From Chitinophaga fulva (GTDB lineage: Bacteria; Bacteroidota; Bacteroidia; Chitinophagales; Chitinophagaceae), in the NCBI RefSeq assembly GCF_012927205.1, contig NZ_JABBGC010000002.1, forward strand, positions 1,426,001-1,490,000: a DNA stretch of 64,000 nt, read 5' to 3'. The stretch's first letter is position 1, and every line of letters starts with the position of its first letter. The position numbers and the translations under genes are program-made. The notes below the pieces were generated by a model, which had not been told where the DNA came from, made no database searches, and saw nothing but the letters and a program-made list of their open reading frames with translations. Shown in pieces: positions 16,418 to 25,349 of the stretch.

Positions 16418-18622
16418 ATGAAAGGTATTTCTTCCCTGTTTCTATGGCTGGCCGTTGTCCTTGTGCCTGGACATGCCTTCGGGCAATGGCCGAAAAAAAA
16501 CACATCCCGGCTTATTAAAATCGAACTAAACGACAAAGGAGCACTCATCGGCACGCTGCCACCTACGCTCAACCCTTCTGACAGGCTGCAGTTCTTTATT
16601 CATGCTGCTGATACCGGAGACAGAAGGCATTTCACCCTGTTCCGGCAGGCGATGGAGCTATATAACTCGCAATGGAGCAATTCACCCTACAAGAACGGAT
16701 ATGAATGGCTGTTTACTGACACAGCACAGAGCAGAAAGGCCATGATAGAAGAAATCAGAAAAACGAATGCCTATCTGAACCATCCGGATGACACCCACCT
16801 GGACTCGCTGCAATCCAACAAACTATTACCCATTCCGGACAAGCAATTCAACCTTCCCGCTACCCGTATTACGATCAACTTTCCCGGCAGAGAGCCTGTC
16901 AGTGTCTCTTTAAAAAGTGTTGCCGGGGGAGCTGTTTCTGAAAAGGAATTATTGATATCAGATTATGGTGACCTGACAACCGGTCAAACCATTACTTTCC
17001 GGGTGGAACGGGAAGACAAATACCAGGCACTCGTCATTGATCACTTCAAAAAAGCAAAACGTTATTTAAACAGGGAACAGGAAAAACAATGGAACCAATT
17101 ATTGAAAGAAATTATCTCTTATGCGCCATTAATAGATACTGTGGCAAATCTATCCAGAGATTATCTCAAAAAGGAAATTGACCGCGATGCTTATATAAAT
17201 GGTATACAGCAAAAATGCCGGCAGATAATGACGGTCTCCGCGTTGTTGGATCAATTGCAAACGTTAAATGCGAATCGCTGGTTATCAACCTGGCTTTGGT
17301 ATACCAGAGGTACACTCCGTTTCAACCCGTTTGATTTTTCCGGCGGGCAACCCCTTAAAGATTACACAGCCTTACACTTTAAGCCAGACACTTCTGGCTA
17401 CTACCACAGTTTCACCACCACCGTTGACTCAGCGATTGCGCGGTTGCGCAAAAACCCAAGACCGGGCAACCCGGACACCATTCTGTTATTGGCAGATAAA
17501 CAAAAACAGGGAGCCGCGAAGCTGATAGACAAGAGTGCCGGCACAACGTTCGTCAATGATAACAATAAAGCCGCTGAGGCTTTTCAACAAACCACTTCAC
17601 TCACTTACAAAGGCAGTCTGTTGGTTAGTACGGAGGATCAGTTGAAATTTGTCAGGTATCACGATGCCCTCAAAGGGTATACCCTCTTCCCAAAAACCCC
17701 CAAAGACTATCCGGAAGATTATGCGATGTACGTGGGTATGTTAAATGTACCTACCGACAAGATAGTCACGCTAGACCAACGCCTGAGCGATTTCACGGAA
17801 AAAGCAGAGTTCACCAACCAGGTACAAGAGGCGCTGGGAGCCATCTCAGGAGGAAAATCCGCTGTCACCGAAGCTGCGAAAATCTTCGAGTCTATAAAAA
17901 CCCTCAAGAGTGGCACTCAGAATATCGATGACAATTGTGTACAAACCGCCGGGGAAATATATGAACACTATCTTTTCGTCACCCTTGGATACCCTGGCGA
18001 TCTGCCGGTACCGGATAAACTCAGCAACAAAACCGACAGCAGCAATTATAAGTATAGTAGCATCCTTGCCGCCCAGGACGATAAAGCCGCTCCTTTCACC
18101 AATGAATACAGCATCGTAGAACGGCTTGCAGCAGACACCAGCAAAAAACAGACCGCCAAAGGATTCCGCTACAACGTAGGCAAACTCCGTTCCTTTGCTA
18201 TCGGCGCGGGACTGGCATTCGGCTTCTCCCAGGTGACGCAGGTAAATGCAGATTCCGTTGGCGCGCTCTCTACTGCTACCGATGCAGCCAGGGCCAAGTT
18301 TATAGTAGGGCTTAAATACTACCCTTTCAAAACTTTCCTGAGAGATAATGGCATCTGCCCGAGATGGCCGGAGCGCCGCTTTTCGCTATTCGGTGGTTTT
18401 GAGGTACTGGACCCGCTCAACAACCTCTATCTCGGCATTGGCTATGATATCGTTCCTGGCCTGAACGTGAACGTGGGCGCCAATTTCTACCGACAACATT
18501 ATTACCGCGTGCAAAATGATAGAATACTCGACAAGGCAACCAGAATGCCTGCTGTCGGCTATCTGGCCATCACCTTAGACCCGGAAGTGGTAGTAGACCT
18601 CATCAAATTAATGGCAAAGTAA
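16418..18622 (+). CDS. Unknown exported protein with a beta-barrel-like C-terminus
   Basis: A 734-residue protein I do not recognise. A signal peptide ends near HAFGQ. The middle (about 150-560) is rich in charged helices. The last 170 residues contain alternating aromatic strands (SFAIGAGLAFGFSQV, KFIVGLKYYPF, LYLGIGYDIVPGLNVNVGANFYRQHYY) like a small outer-membrane beta-barrel or surface strand domain. A lipoprotein gene follows 15 bp after its stop, so the two are probably co-expressed. The divergent neighbour is a lipoprotein protease. It may be an envelope assembly or sensing protein, but no function can be given. Confidence 0.6.
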   Translation: MKGISSLFLWLAVVLVPGHAFGQWPKKNTSRLIKIELNDKGALIGTLPPTLNPSDRLQFFIHAADTGDRRHFTLFRQAMELYNSQWSNSPYKNGYEWLFTDTAQSRKAMIEEIRKTNAYLNHPDDTHLDSLQSNKLLPIPDKQFNLPATRITINFPGREPVSVSLKSVAGGAVSEKELLISDYGDLTTGQTITFRVEREDKYQALVIDHFKKAKRYLNREQEKQWNQLLKEIISYAPLIDTVANLSRDYLKKEIDRDAYINGIQQKCRQIMTVSALLDQLQTLNANRWLSTWLWYTRGTLRFNPFDFSGGQPLKDYTALHFKPDTSGYYHSFTTTVDSAIARLRKNPRPGNPDTILLLADKQKQGAAKLIDKSAGTTFVNDNNKAAEAFQQTTSLTYKGSLLVSTEDQLKFVRYHDALKGYTLFPKTPKDYPEDYAMYVGMLNVPTDKIVTLDQRLSDFTEKAEFTNQVQEALGAISGGKSAVTEAAKIFESIKTLKSGTQNIDDNCVQTAGEIYEHYLFVTLGYPGDLPVPDKLSNKTDSSNYKYSSILAAQDDKAAPFTNEYSIVERLAADTSKKQTAKGFRYNVGKLRSFAIGAGLAFGFSQVTQVNADSVGALSTATDAARAKFIVGLKYYPFKTFLRDNGICPRWPERRFSLFGGFEVLDPLNNLYLGIGYDIVPGLNVNVGANFYRQHYYRVQNDRILDKATRMPAVGYLAITLDPEVVVDLIKLMAK

Positions 18623-18637
18623 AACCAGGAACCCGAC

Positions 18638-19324
18638 ATGAAAAAAATCTTCCCCATACTCACCGTTATCACCTTCATTTATCTGCTGTCTAACTGCGGA
18701 AAAAAAGAATTTGATGATATCAGCGGTAATAAAAAGTTATCCGGGCGCATCTACCTGGTAGATACCCTCGGGACCGTTCTGGAACCGCAGCTGCTTAAAA
18801 GTAAAAAAGTGTACATCCGTTATACCGGCAGCTCCACCAGTGACTATCTGTATTCGGTTGTCAGCGGTGCTGATGGTTATTTTACCTTCACCAACCTGTC
18901 TGCTCAATCCTATACGGTATTTACAGAGGAAGTCCGCTCAGGCATCAAATATACAGATGCACAGCCAGTTGATCCCGGACAAAAAGATTCCATAGTGTTA
19001 CGGCTAAAGCCGGATACCTTGCAGCAACGGCTGTTAAACCTGATCGTGACAGACAAAAACAAAGAGCGGGTATCCGGTTCCATTGTCTACATCTACAGCA
19101 GCCAGCTGGTGGCAGATAATGATGCTGCCATTACAGGCGCCGGTTCTATCCTGGCAGATACCACCGGCATCTATGGCAACAAATTGCGTATAGGCCTCGG
19201 CGATGGCAAATACTATTTTAAGGCTAAACGGGCATTAACAGATACCACGCTGCGGTCCCGTACACTGGTGAGTGCGGCCATCTCCGGGAATGGACTTAGG
19301 GACATTACCGTGTCTATTGAATAA
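18638..19324 (+). CDS. Unknown lipoprotein with carboxypeptidase-regulatory-like beta domains
   Basis: A 228-residue protein with a lipoprotein signal (LLSNC, Cys20). Two beta-sandwich-like stretches are visible: KKLSGRIYLVDTLGT...DGYFTFTNLSAQSYTVF and LLNLIVTDKNKERVSGSIVYIYSS. These resemble CarboxypepD-regulatory or SdrD-B/Cna-B type repeats found in adhesive and outer-membrane proteins. It lies 15 bp after the 734-residue unknown and ends before a very strong hairpin. A likely partner of its upstream neighbour; role unknown. Confidence 0.6.
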   Translation: MKKIFPILTVITFIYLLSNCGKKEFDDISGNKKLSGRIYLVDTLGTVLEPQLLKSKKVYIRYTGSSTSDYLYSVVSGADGYFTFTNLSAQSYTVFTEEVRSGIKYTDAQPVDPGQKDSIVLRLKPDTLQQRLLNLIVTDKNKERVSGSIVYIYSSQLVADNDAAITGAGSILADTTGIYGNKLRIGLGDGKYYFKAKRALTDTTLRSRTLVSAAISGNGLRDITVSIE

Positions 19325-19330
19325 ATGCCC

Positions 19331-19379
19331 ACATAAAAGAAGCTGCCACAAATTACTTTTGAGGCAGCTTCTTTTATGT
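19331..19379. terminator. Bidirectional terminator, 17-bp perfect stem
   Basis: 19331-19347 pairs perfectly with 19363-19379 around a 15-nt loop. The outer part of each arm is A/T-rich, giving a U-rich 3' side on both strands. It separates the plus-strand lipoprotein gene from the converging serine hydrolase gene. Confidence 0.8.
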
Positions 19380-19393
19380 TAACCATATCAGGT

Positions 19394-20917
19394 CTAATCC
19401 CTTAGGGTCACCGGAAAAACCTCATCTATCTTATGGGTCCCCTCCTTAATCGAAACCACATTTCCATGATCCCCGATTTTAAAATCAATCAGGTATTTAT
19501 TAATCTTTGACAGCAGATTAAACTCGATTTCAAATTCATTGGAGGGTTTCCAATATCCTCTCAATGCATACAGATGGCCTGAACCGGCATCCTGGTAAAA
19601 TTTATAGGCAGTGCCCATTCCCAAAGGATAGATGACAGTTTGTTCCCCTACTTGCTTCAACATCAGGGATAGACTTCCTTTCTTCCATATAATTTCGGCG
19701 CTTTCAATGGCCAGGCTGTTCTTCGGGAAAATGATTGTTTTATTAAATAACTTTCCTTTTTCACCACCTATGGAAATATTCCCGGGTGAATCGACATCCG
19801 CTTTTTCCGCCTGAAGTTCCAATTTTTTCAAGTTGTTATAGGCTACCGGATCAGGCTCCAATTTTTCATCAACGTGGAGCGATTTACCAATAATATCACC
19901 AATCCGTTCCTTATCCTCTTCATTAACGCCACCTCCCGTAATGATGACAACGGCATTGTGTCCAGAATCGACCCGTATCTTTTGCCATCCTCTGCCTTCG
20001 GCATTGTAAGCATGATTCTTGTCTATCCAAAAACCGTATCCGTAGCCATTTTCGTTTGGAAATACCGTGTTCATTGTTTTGGCTTTTTTCAGCCACGCTG
20101 CGGAAATAATAGTTTTGTTATTCCATTGGCCACCGTCTAACAATAGCTGGCCAATTTTAGCCATATCATGTGGTTTCAGGGCGAGGTCACCCCAACCGTA
20201 ATTAATACCCTGCTTATTTTTCGACCAATAAATGGATGTTATCCCTAAATCATCAAAGAGGTATTTTTTAGCAAAATCTTCAGGGGACAACCTGGTTGCC
20301 CGGTAAATAATTTCAGACAGCAAGTAATAATTGCAGCTGCAATAAGAGAATTGTTGACCGGGATTAGTTACAAAAGGAACATCGAATATAAATTTGGGCC
20401 AGTTGTTTGATGGAAATAATTCATGGAACAGGCTATCTTCATTTGAAAAGCCGCAATCAAAACCCGATTTCATGGTGAGCAGGTCTTTGATGGATAATGT
20501 TTCAAAACCCTTACCTGTTAGTTTGATCTCCGGGAAAAAGGAAGCAACCAATTGATCTTCCCCCTTAATATATCCCTTATCTATGGCGATGCCAATAAGC
20601 AGGGATGTTACTGATTTGGTGCAAGACGCTATGTCATGCCGTAAATCTGAACGAAAAGGATAAAAACAGGCATCAAATACGATCTTCTTATTCCGAATGA
20701 TTAAAAGGCTGTGAATATTTATGTTGTTTTCTTTTACATAAGTAAATATATTACTTAGGCCCTTTGAGGAAAACCCTACCTCTTCCGGCGCGGAGAAAGA
20801 AAATATTCCATTCGGGTTCCTGGGTTTAGAGACCTTTTTTATTTGAGAAAAAATCAGCACTGTTTTAAATAACAACAGTAGCAATAAAGTTGTGCTTTTA
20901 TAACGGGAACTGTACAT
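19394..20917 (-). CDS. Serine hydrolase, beta-lactamase class C / penicillin-binding-protein-like
   Basis: A 507-residue exported protein (signal ending near LIFSQ). The SxxK motif is S98-C-T-K101 in a serine hydrolase context (DIASCTKSVTSLL). Y190 in FSYCSCNYYLLSE marks the second motif, where the residue normally Asn is Ser. The class C core spans about 45-340, followed by a 150-residue beta-rich C-terminal domain. Such proteins are often esterases or D-amino peptidases rather than beta-lactamases. The gene is visibly more AT-rich than its neighbours, which may reflect later acquisition. No operon partner. Confidence 0.82.
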   Translation of the reverse strand: MYSSRYKSTTLLLLLLFKTVLIFSQIKKVSKPRNPNGIFSFSAPEEVGFSSKGLSNIFTYVKENNINIHSLLIIRNKKIVFDACFYPFRSDLRHDIASCTKSVTSLLIGIAIDKGYIKGEDQLVASFFPEIKLTGKGFETLSIKDLLTMKSGFDCGFSNEDSLFHELFPSNNWPKFIFDVPFVTNPGQQFSYCSCNYYLLSEIIYRATRLSPEDFAKKYLFDDLGITSIYWSKNKQGINYGWGDLALKPHDMAKIGQLLLDGGQWNNKTIISAAWLKKAKTMNTVFPNENGYGYGFWIDKNHAYNAEGRGWQKIRVDSGHNAVVIITGGGVNEEDKERIGDIIGKSLHVDEKLEPDPVAYNNLKKLELQAEKADVDSPGNISIGGEKGKLFNKTIIFPKNSLAIESAEIIWKKGSLSLMLKQVGEQTVIYPLGMGTAYKFYQDAGSGHLYALRGYWKPSNEFEIEFNLLSKINKYLIDFKIGDHGNVVSIKEGTHKIDEVFPVTLRD

Positions 20918-20991
20918 AACGGGAAATGCATTTATATAGGCTAATATAAAAAATTTCCCGGACAGCTGATTTCTTTGATATTGGAAGTCAT

Positions 20992-21017
20992 GTCAGGCTT
21001 GATTATCGAAGCCTGAC
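20992..21017 (-). terminator. Hairpin after the outer-membrane beta-barrel gene
   Basis: A 9-bp inverted repeat (20992-21000 with 21009-21017) with an 8-nt loop, 7 bp downstream of the minus-strand stop codon at 21024. No clear U-tract follows, so terminator activity is moderate at best. Confidence 0.45.
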
Positions 21018-21023
21018 GCCCAA

Positions 21024-23414
21024 CTAATTCGCCCGGCTTCTTTCATCTTCATTCCCAAAATCCCGTTGTTTAAATTTAAGGCTGTTGTTGCCAAACTTAT
21101 AACTCAGCGAAACCCTGAACCCTCTTGTATCGCCATAGCTGCGCACCGTATTTTTAATCCCATTGGAATAATAGGTAATCAGCGGCCGTTGGGCATTCAG
21201 CAGGTCCTCCCCGGTAACGGTGAGCGACAGCTTTTTGTTGGCCATCAGGAACTTCATGGACACATCCAGGATGTTCATCGTTGATATATGAAAGATCTGG
21301 TAACGGCCCGGCAGTTGCAAGGCATAGTTAACACTGAAGAAAAGCGTCTTTGACTTGTTCAGGGTAAAGTCATTGTTCGTGTAACAGTAGCCGTTATACC
21401 CATCCGTTGACTGGATAAAACCCGACCGGGATTTCACCTGCTGATAGTTCACATTAAACCCGGTAAAGCTGTTCCACCAGGACCACAGGCTGAAATTATA
21501 GTACGTCGAAAAACCCAGCTGGTAAGTATTACCGTAGTTCACCGGTGTTTGCCGGGTGATATTGGTCACGCTGTCCACGATGGACAGCTCCTGCCCGAAA
21601 TCAGTCACCTTTGAATAATAGACGGAGCTTACCCACTGCTGATTCCGCACATAGGAAAATTCGAGATTATCAATGTACGAAGGCTTTAAGAACGGATTCC
21701 CTTCGGAGTAGAAATAAGGGCTGGTACGGACCACAAACGGATTCAGGTAGTCGAAGTCCGGACGGCGTATCCTGCGGCTATAGTTGAGTGAGAACGAATT
21801 TTTATCGTCCGGCACATGGGTCACGTAAGCTGTGGGGAACAACTGCATATAACGATTGGTATTGGTCTGGTCCAGGTTTTTGGAGTACCCTTTGGTTTGG
21901 GTGGCCTCCGCCCGTAACCCTGCCTGGGCTTCCCATTTCGTCCCTAATTTCCTGTTGGCAGAAAAATACAGGGCTTCGTTGTATTCCTGGTAGTTAAAAA
22001 TATTGGATTGACCGGTATTTAACACCGGGCTTCCGGTGTGATGATCATATACCGCCAGGTCATTATTGGTATTGGTATAGGAAACCTTGCCGCCGAAGCT
22101 GATGTTCGCCCATGCATAAGGCAGGGATACATCCACCTTGCCGGAGTAGTTGTTGATTTTATTGGCATTGGTATTGGTCGAAGAAAAGAACGTGCCCGGC
22201 ACGATGGTTTTATCCTGGCCCAGTTCATTACCGGCAAAGAAACGGCTGTCTTTTTTCCGGTAGCTAAAATAATCAACATCCACGGTGATGCTTTTGCCCG
22301 ACGAATCCAGCGTGAAAGCATGATACCAGTTCAACGCATCCATCTGAGGTTTATTATTGGCCGTCGCGTTGGATGCGATATAGCCATTCACAGCTTTCTC
22401 GGTATTACCGAAGCGGGTAGTCAGTGGACTGTTCTCTGATGTTTTGTCCGTAAAGCTGCCGAGGTATTTGAAGCCAGTGGTCCATTTATGGGTTATTTTA
22501 TAGTCAATGCCCAAACCGGCGCTGAGTACATCACTTTGTGATTGATTACGTATTTCCTGCTGCCATTGTTCGTGGGGGTAAAATATCTGCTCTTCGGAGG
22601 TGGTCAGCAATTGCTGTCTGCTTTTGCTGAGAGAAGCCTGTAAGGCGATTTTTCCGTGATTGTAGTTAAATAACCCCTGAAGACTTCCGCCGTTATAGGT
22701 TTTCTGCGTATAGGCGGCGCCGATACTGGCGTCCCATGAATTAGCTTTTGCCTTTTTTAGTTTGATGTTGATCAACCCGCTGTTCCCTTCGGCCTCGTAT
22801 TTTGCCGGCGGAGCGGTGATCACTTCTATGCTTTTGATATTATCCGCCGGGATGGATTTCAGGAAAACGGTCAAATCCTCCTGGGACATGCGCTGGAGGC
22901 GGTCTTCCACCATCACCAGCACCTCCCCTTTACCTACGATGGAAACATTGTCCTGCTGTACTCTCACGCCCGGCGTGGCCTTCAGGGCGTCCAGCGCCGT
23001 TCCGCCGGTGGGCATGACCGCCTTTTCCATGTTAAAGACCAGCCGGTCTACCTTCTGCTCAACCAGCTTCTTTGCGGAAGTGATGGTAACGCCCTGCAGC
23101 TCCGTACCCTCCTGGATTTCAATCGTTCCCAGGTCCATATCTTTGTCCAGCACCATTTCCCGGTCGAGGCCCGTATTGCCGAATTGCCTGATCACCAACC
23201 GGTAAACACCTTTCGGCGCTTTCAGTGAGAAACGGCCCAGGCTGTCCGCCATAGCTTGTGCGGCAGGAACCGAATCCCGCTTCAACAGGCCTGCATATAC
23301 GAAACCTACGGCTTCCTTACGTTGATTGATAACCTTGCCGCTGACAGAGAATTGCTGACATAGTGCCTGGGAACAATATAAAACCGCTGCGAGTAAAAAG
23401 AGGATCTGCTTCAT
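21024..23414 (-). CDS. Outer-membrane beta-barrel protein, TonB-receptor-like (OMP_b-brl_3 type)
   Basis: A 796-residue protein with a signal peptide (ends near QALCQQ), an N-terminal CarboxypepD-regulatory-like domain (about 20-100), a plug-like region (TSAKKLVEQKVDRLVFNMEK type, about 105-225) and a C-terminal beta-barrel (about 375-790, RRIRRPDFDYLNPF). This is the outer membrane beta-barrel family common in Bacteroidota. It has no SusD partner, so it is more likely a small-ligand or peptide transporter or sensor than a glycan importer. It is divergent from a LytS/LytTR two-component pair that may control it. A paralogue is at 58308-60695. Confidence 0.88.
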   Translation of the reverse strand: MKQILFLLAAVLYCSQALCQQFSVSGKVINQRKEAVGFVYAGLLKRDSVPAAQAMADSLGRFSLKAPKGVYRLVIRQFGNTGLDREMVLDKDMDLGTIEIQEGTELQGVTITSAKKLVEQKVDRLVFNMEKAVMPTGGTALDALKATPGVRVQQDNVSIVGKGEVLVMVEDRLQRMSQEDLTVFLKSIPADNIKSIEVITAPPAKYEAEGNSGLINIKLKKAKANSWDASIGAAYTQKTYNGGSLQGLFNYNHGKIALQASLSKSRQQLLTTSEEQIFYPHEQWQQEIRNQSQSDVLSAGLGIDYKITHKWTTGFKYLGSFTDKTSENSPLTTRFGNTEKAVNGYIASNATANNKPQMDALNWYHAFTLDSSGKSITVDVDYFSYRKKDSRFFAGNELGQDKTIVPGTFFSSTNTNANKINNYSGKVDVSLPYAWANISFGGKVSYTNTNNDLAVYDHHTGSPVLNTGQSNIFNYQEYNEALYFSANRKLGTKWEAQAGLRAEATQTKGYSKNLDQTNTNRYMQLFPTAYVTHVPDDKNSFSLNYSRRIRRPDFDYLNPFVVRTSPYFYSEGNPFLKPSYIDNLEFSYVRNQQWVSSVYYSKVTDFGQELSIVDSVTNITRQTPVNYGNTYQLGFSTYYNFSLWSWWNSFTGFNVNYQQVKSRSGFIQSTDGYNGYCYTNNDFTLNKSKTLFFSVNYALQLPGRYQIFHISTMNILDVSMKFLMANKKLSLTVTGEDLLNAQRPLITYYSNGIKNTVRSYGDTRGFRVSLSYKFGNNSLKFKQRDFGNEDERSRAN

Positions 23415-23525
23415 GTGCTGTGGATTAAATGTGGCACAAAACTGCGCGGTTTACATGCCTTCTACCACTTTTATCGACAAACCCCTTTCGTTTTCCGACG
23501 AACCCGGTTTTGTATCTTTTTGGAA

Positions 23526-24578
23526 ATGAATAGCTTTGTAAAAAACAGTCAGATGGTATACCAGGGCACATTATCGAGAAAAAGGGAATTATTGGTCCAT
23601 ATCCTGTTTTGGATACTGACTGCCTATTTTACTTTCGTTAAAAATCCTATACATGCCAGGATACTCGTGCCTGACCTCTTCTACACCACCTACGTGATCG
23701 TATTTGTGTTCACCTTCTACTTCCACTATTTTATTGTGATGAAGCAGGTATTCAAATCCTTCCGGTGGGTAAAGCTGCTGGCCGGCCTATTTGTCTCTTA
23801 CCTGTTCTTTACCGGCGCGAGATGGTTAACGGAACAGGTGATCACCGGGATGTTGTTTAACCAAACGAACTACATCAACCCCACGTTTATCAACTATATG
23901 CTGGACAACCTGCACTACAGCAGCATGCCTATCATTTTCAGTTCATTTCTCTGGCTGGGCATTTATTTCATCCGTCTCCTGGAATATAACAAAGCAATCC
24001 TGGAAGAAAATAAAAATACGGAGATCAAATTCCTGAAAGCCCAGATCAATCCTCATTTTATCTTCAATACGCTCAATAATATTTACTCCATGGTATATTT
24101 TCAGTCCGACAAATCACTGACCGCGATTGAAAAACTCAGCCAGGTAATGCGGTTCACCACCTACGAATCACAAAAAGAGAAGGTCAGGTTAGCGGATGAA
24201 ATCAACTATATACAGGCATACATCGAACTGGAACAATTGCGACACCAGGAAACAGGGTTTATACATTTTACCAGTAAAGTAGAAAATGAGCACATCGAAA
24301 TACCGCCTTATATACTGTCACCGCTGGTGGAGAATGCTTTAAAACACGGGGCCACGTCCGGCGAAAGCCCCATCGAGATTACACTTACCGCCGATAACCA
24401 GCAACTCATTTTTAAGACCTCCAACGAAATCGGCACGCAAAAAAAAGACAAATTAGGCGGTATAGGCCTTGATAATCTGAAAAAACGGTTGCAAATTCAC
24501 TATCCCGATGGGCATCAGTTAAACCTGACCCGGGACAACAACCGGTTCACCGCCGAGCTGCTAATTCAACTACGATGA
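23526..24578 (+). CDS. LytS-type sensor histidine kinase (His_kinase family)
   Basis: About 350 residues from the ATG at 23526; the open frame reaches 23415 but has no good earlier start. Four transmembrane helices occupy about residues 22-150. The His_kinase domain carries the phosphoacceptor in QINPHFIFNTLNN (H177) and the N-box SPLVENALKHG, and ends with GIGLDNLKKRL, a pattern of the LytS/YehU family lacking a classic HisKA domain. The stop overlaps the start of the LytTR regulator by 4 bp. Divergent from the beta-barrel protein gene. Confidence 0.9.
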   Translation: MNSFVKNSQMVYQGTLSRKRELLVHILFWILTAYFTFVKNPIHARILVPDLFYTTYVIVFVFTFYFHYFIVMKQVFKSFRWVKLLAGLFVSYLFFTGARWLTEQVITGMLFNQTNYINPTFINYMLDNLHYSSMPIIFSSFLWLGIYFIRLLEYNKAILEENKNTEIKFLKAQINPHFIFNTLNNIYSMVYFQSDKSLTAIEKLSQVMRFTTYESQKEKVRLADEINYIQAYIELEQLRHQETGFIHFTSKVENEHIEIPPYILSPLVENALKHGATSGESPIEITLTADNQQLIFKTSNEIGTQKKDKLGGIGLDNLKKRLQIHYPDGHQLNLTRDNNRFTAELLIQLR

Positions 24579-25276
24579 AGAAAAAGATAAACTGTATCAT
24601 ATTAGACGACGAGCCGTTTGCCGTAAAACTGATTGCGGACTACGCCTCCAAAGTGCCGCAGCTGAATGTGCTGTACGCTGACAGTGACGTTTACAAGGCC
24701 ATTGAGGTGCTGAACCGGGAGACCGTTGACCTGATCTTCCTCGATATCCAGATGCCACAACTGACGGGGATCGAGCTGATGCAATTGTTTAATCAAAAAC
24801 ACAATTTCATCATCATCTCTGCCTATGCGGAATATGCGCTGGACGCTTTCCAGTTTCATGTAGTAGATTTTTTGCTGAAGCCGGTCACCTTCAACCGGTT
24901 CTACCAGAGCGTAGAAAAGTACACCCGCTGGCAGGAAACCTTCCAGACGACGGACGATACCGACAACTCCCTGTTTGTAAAAGCCGACCGCAAACATTAT
25001 AAAATCGCTACTGATGATATTCTCTATATAGAAGGGCTCAAAGATTATATCCGGATACACACCACCGATGAAAAGATCATGGTGCTGGAGACCATGAAAG
25101 ATATCCTTGAAAAGCTGCCGCCAAAGCAGTTCGTGCGCATTCATCGTTCGTATATCATTCCCCTGAACAAAATCAAACTCATTGAGGGCAATCAAATCCA
25201 GATGATTGATGGCACCTTCCTGCCTATCGGAGAAACCTACCGCAAGCTGGTGGGTGAATGGACAGAGCGGAAATAA
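24575..25276 (+). CDS. LytTR-family response regulator
   Basis: A 233-residue protein with a receiver domain (residues 1-120: D11, D12, phosphoacceptor D57 in IFLDIQMP, conserved Lys in LLKPVTF) and a LytTR DNA-binding domain (about 135-233, DILYIEGLKDYIRIHT and FVRIHRSYIIPLNKI). It is translationally coupled to the kinase (ATGA overlap). LytTR regulators bind paired sites upstream of targets; the divergent beta-barrel gene and the downstream GH29 gene are the nearest candidates. Confidence 0.93.
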   Translation: MKKKINCIILDDEPFAVKLIADYASKVPQLNVLYADSDVYKAIEVLNRETVDLIFLDIQMPQLTGIELMQLFNQKHNFIIISAYAEYALDAFQFHVVDFLLKPVTFNRFYQSVEKYTRWQETFQTTDDTDNSLFVKADRKHYKIATDDILYIEGLKDYIRIHTTDEKIMVLETMKDILEKLPPKQFVRIHRSYIIPLNKIKLIEGNQIQMIDGTFLPIGETYRKLVGEWTERK

Positions 25277-25349
25277 AGACCGATAAATCATCTATAAAAT
25301 TTGTACTATTGAGAAAGTGAACAAGACAAGCATTAAAAATAATTCCATC

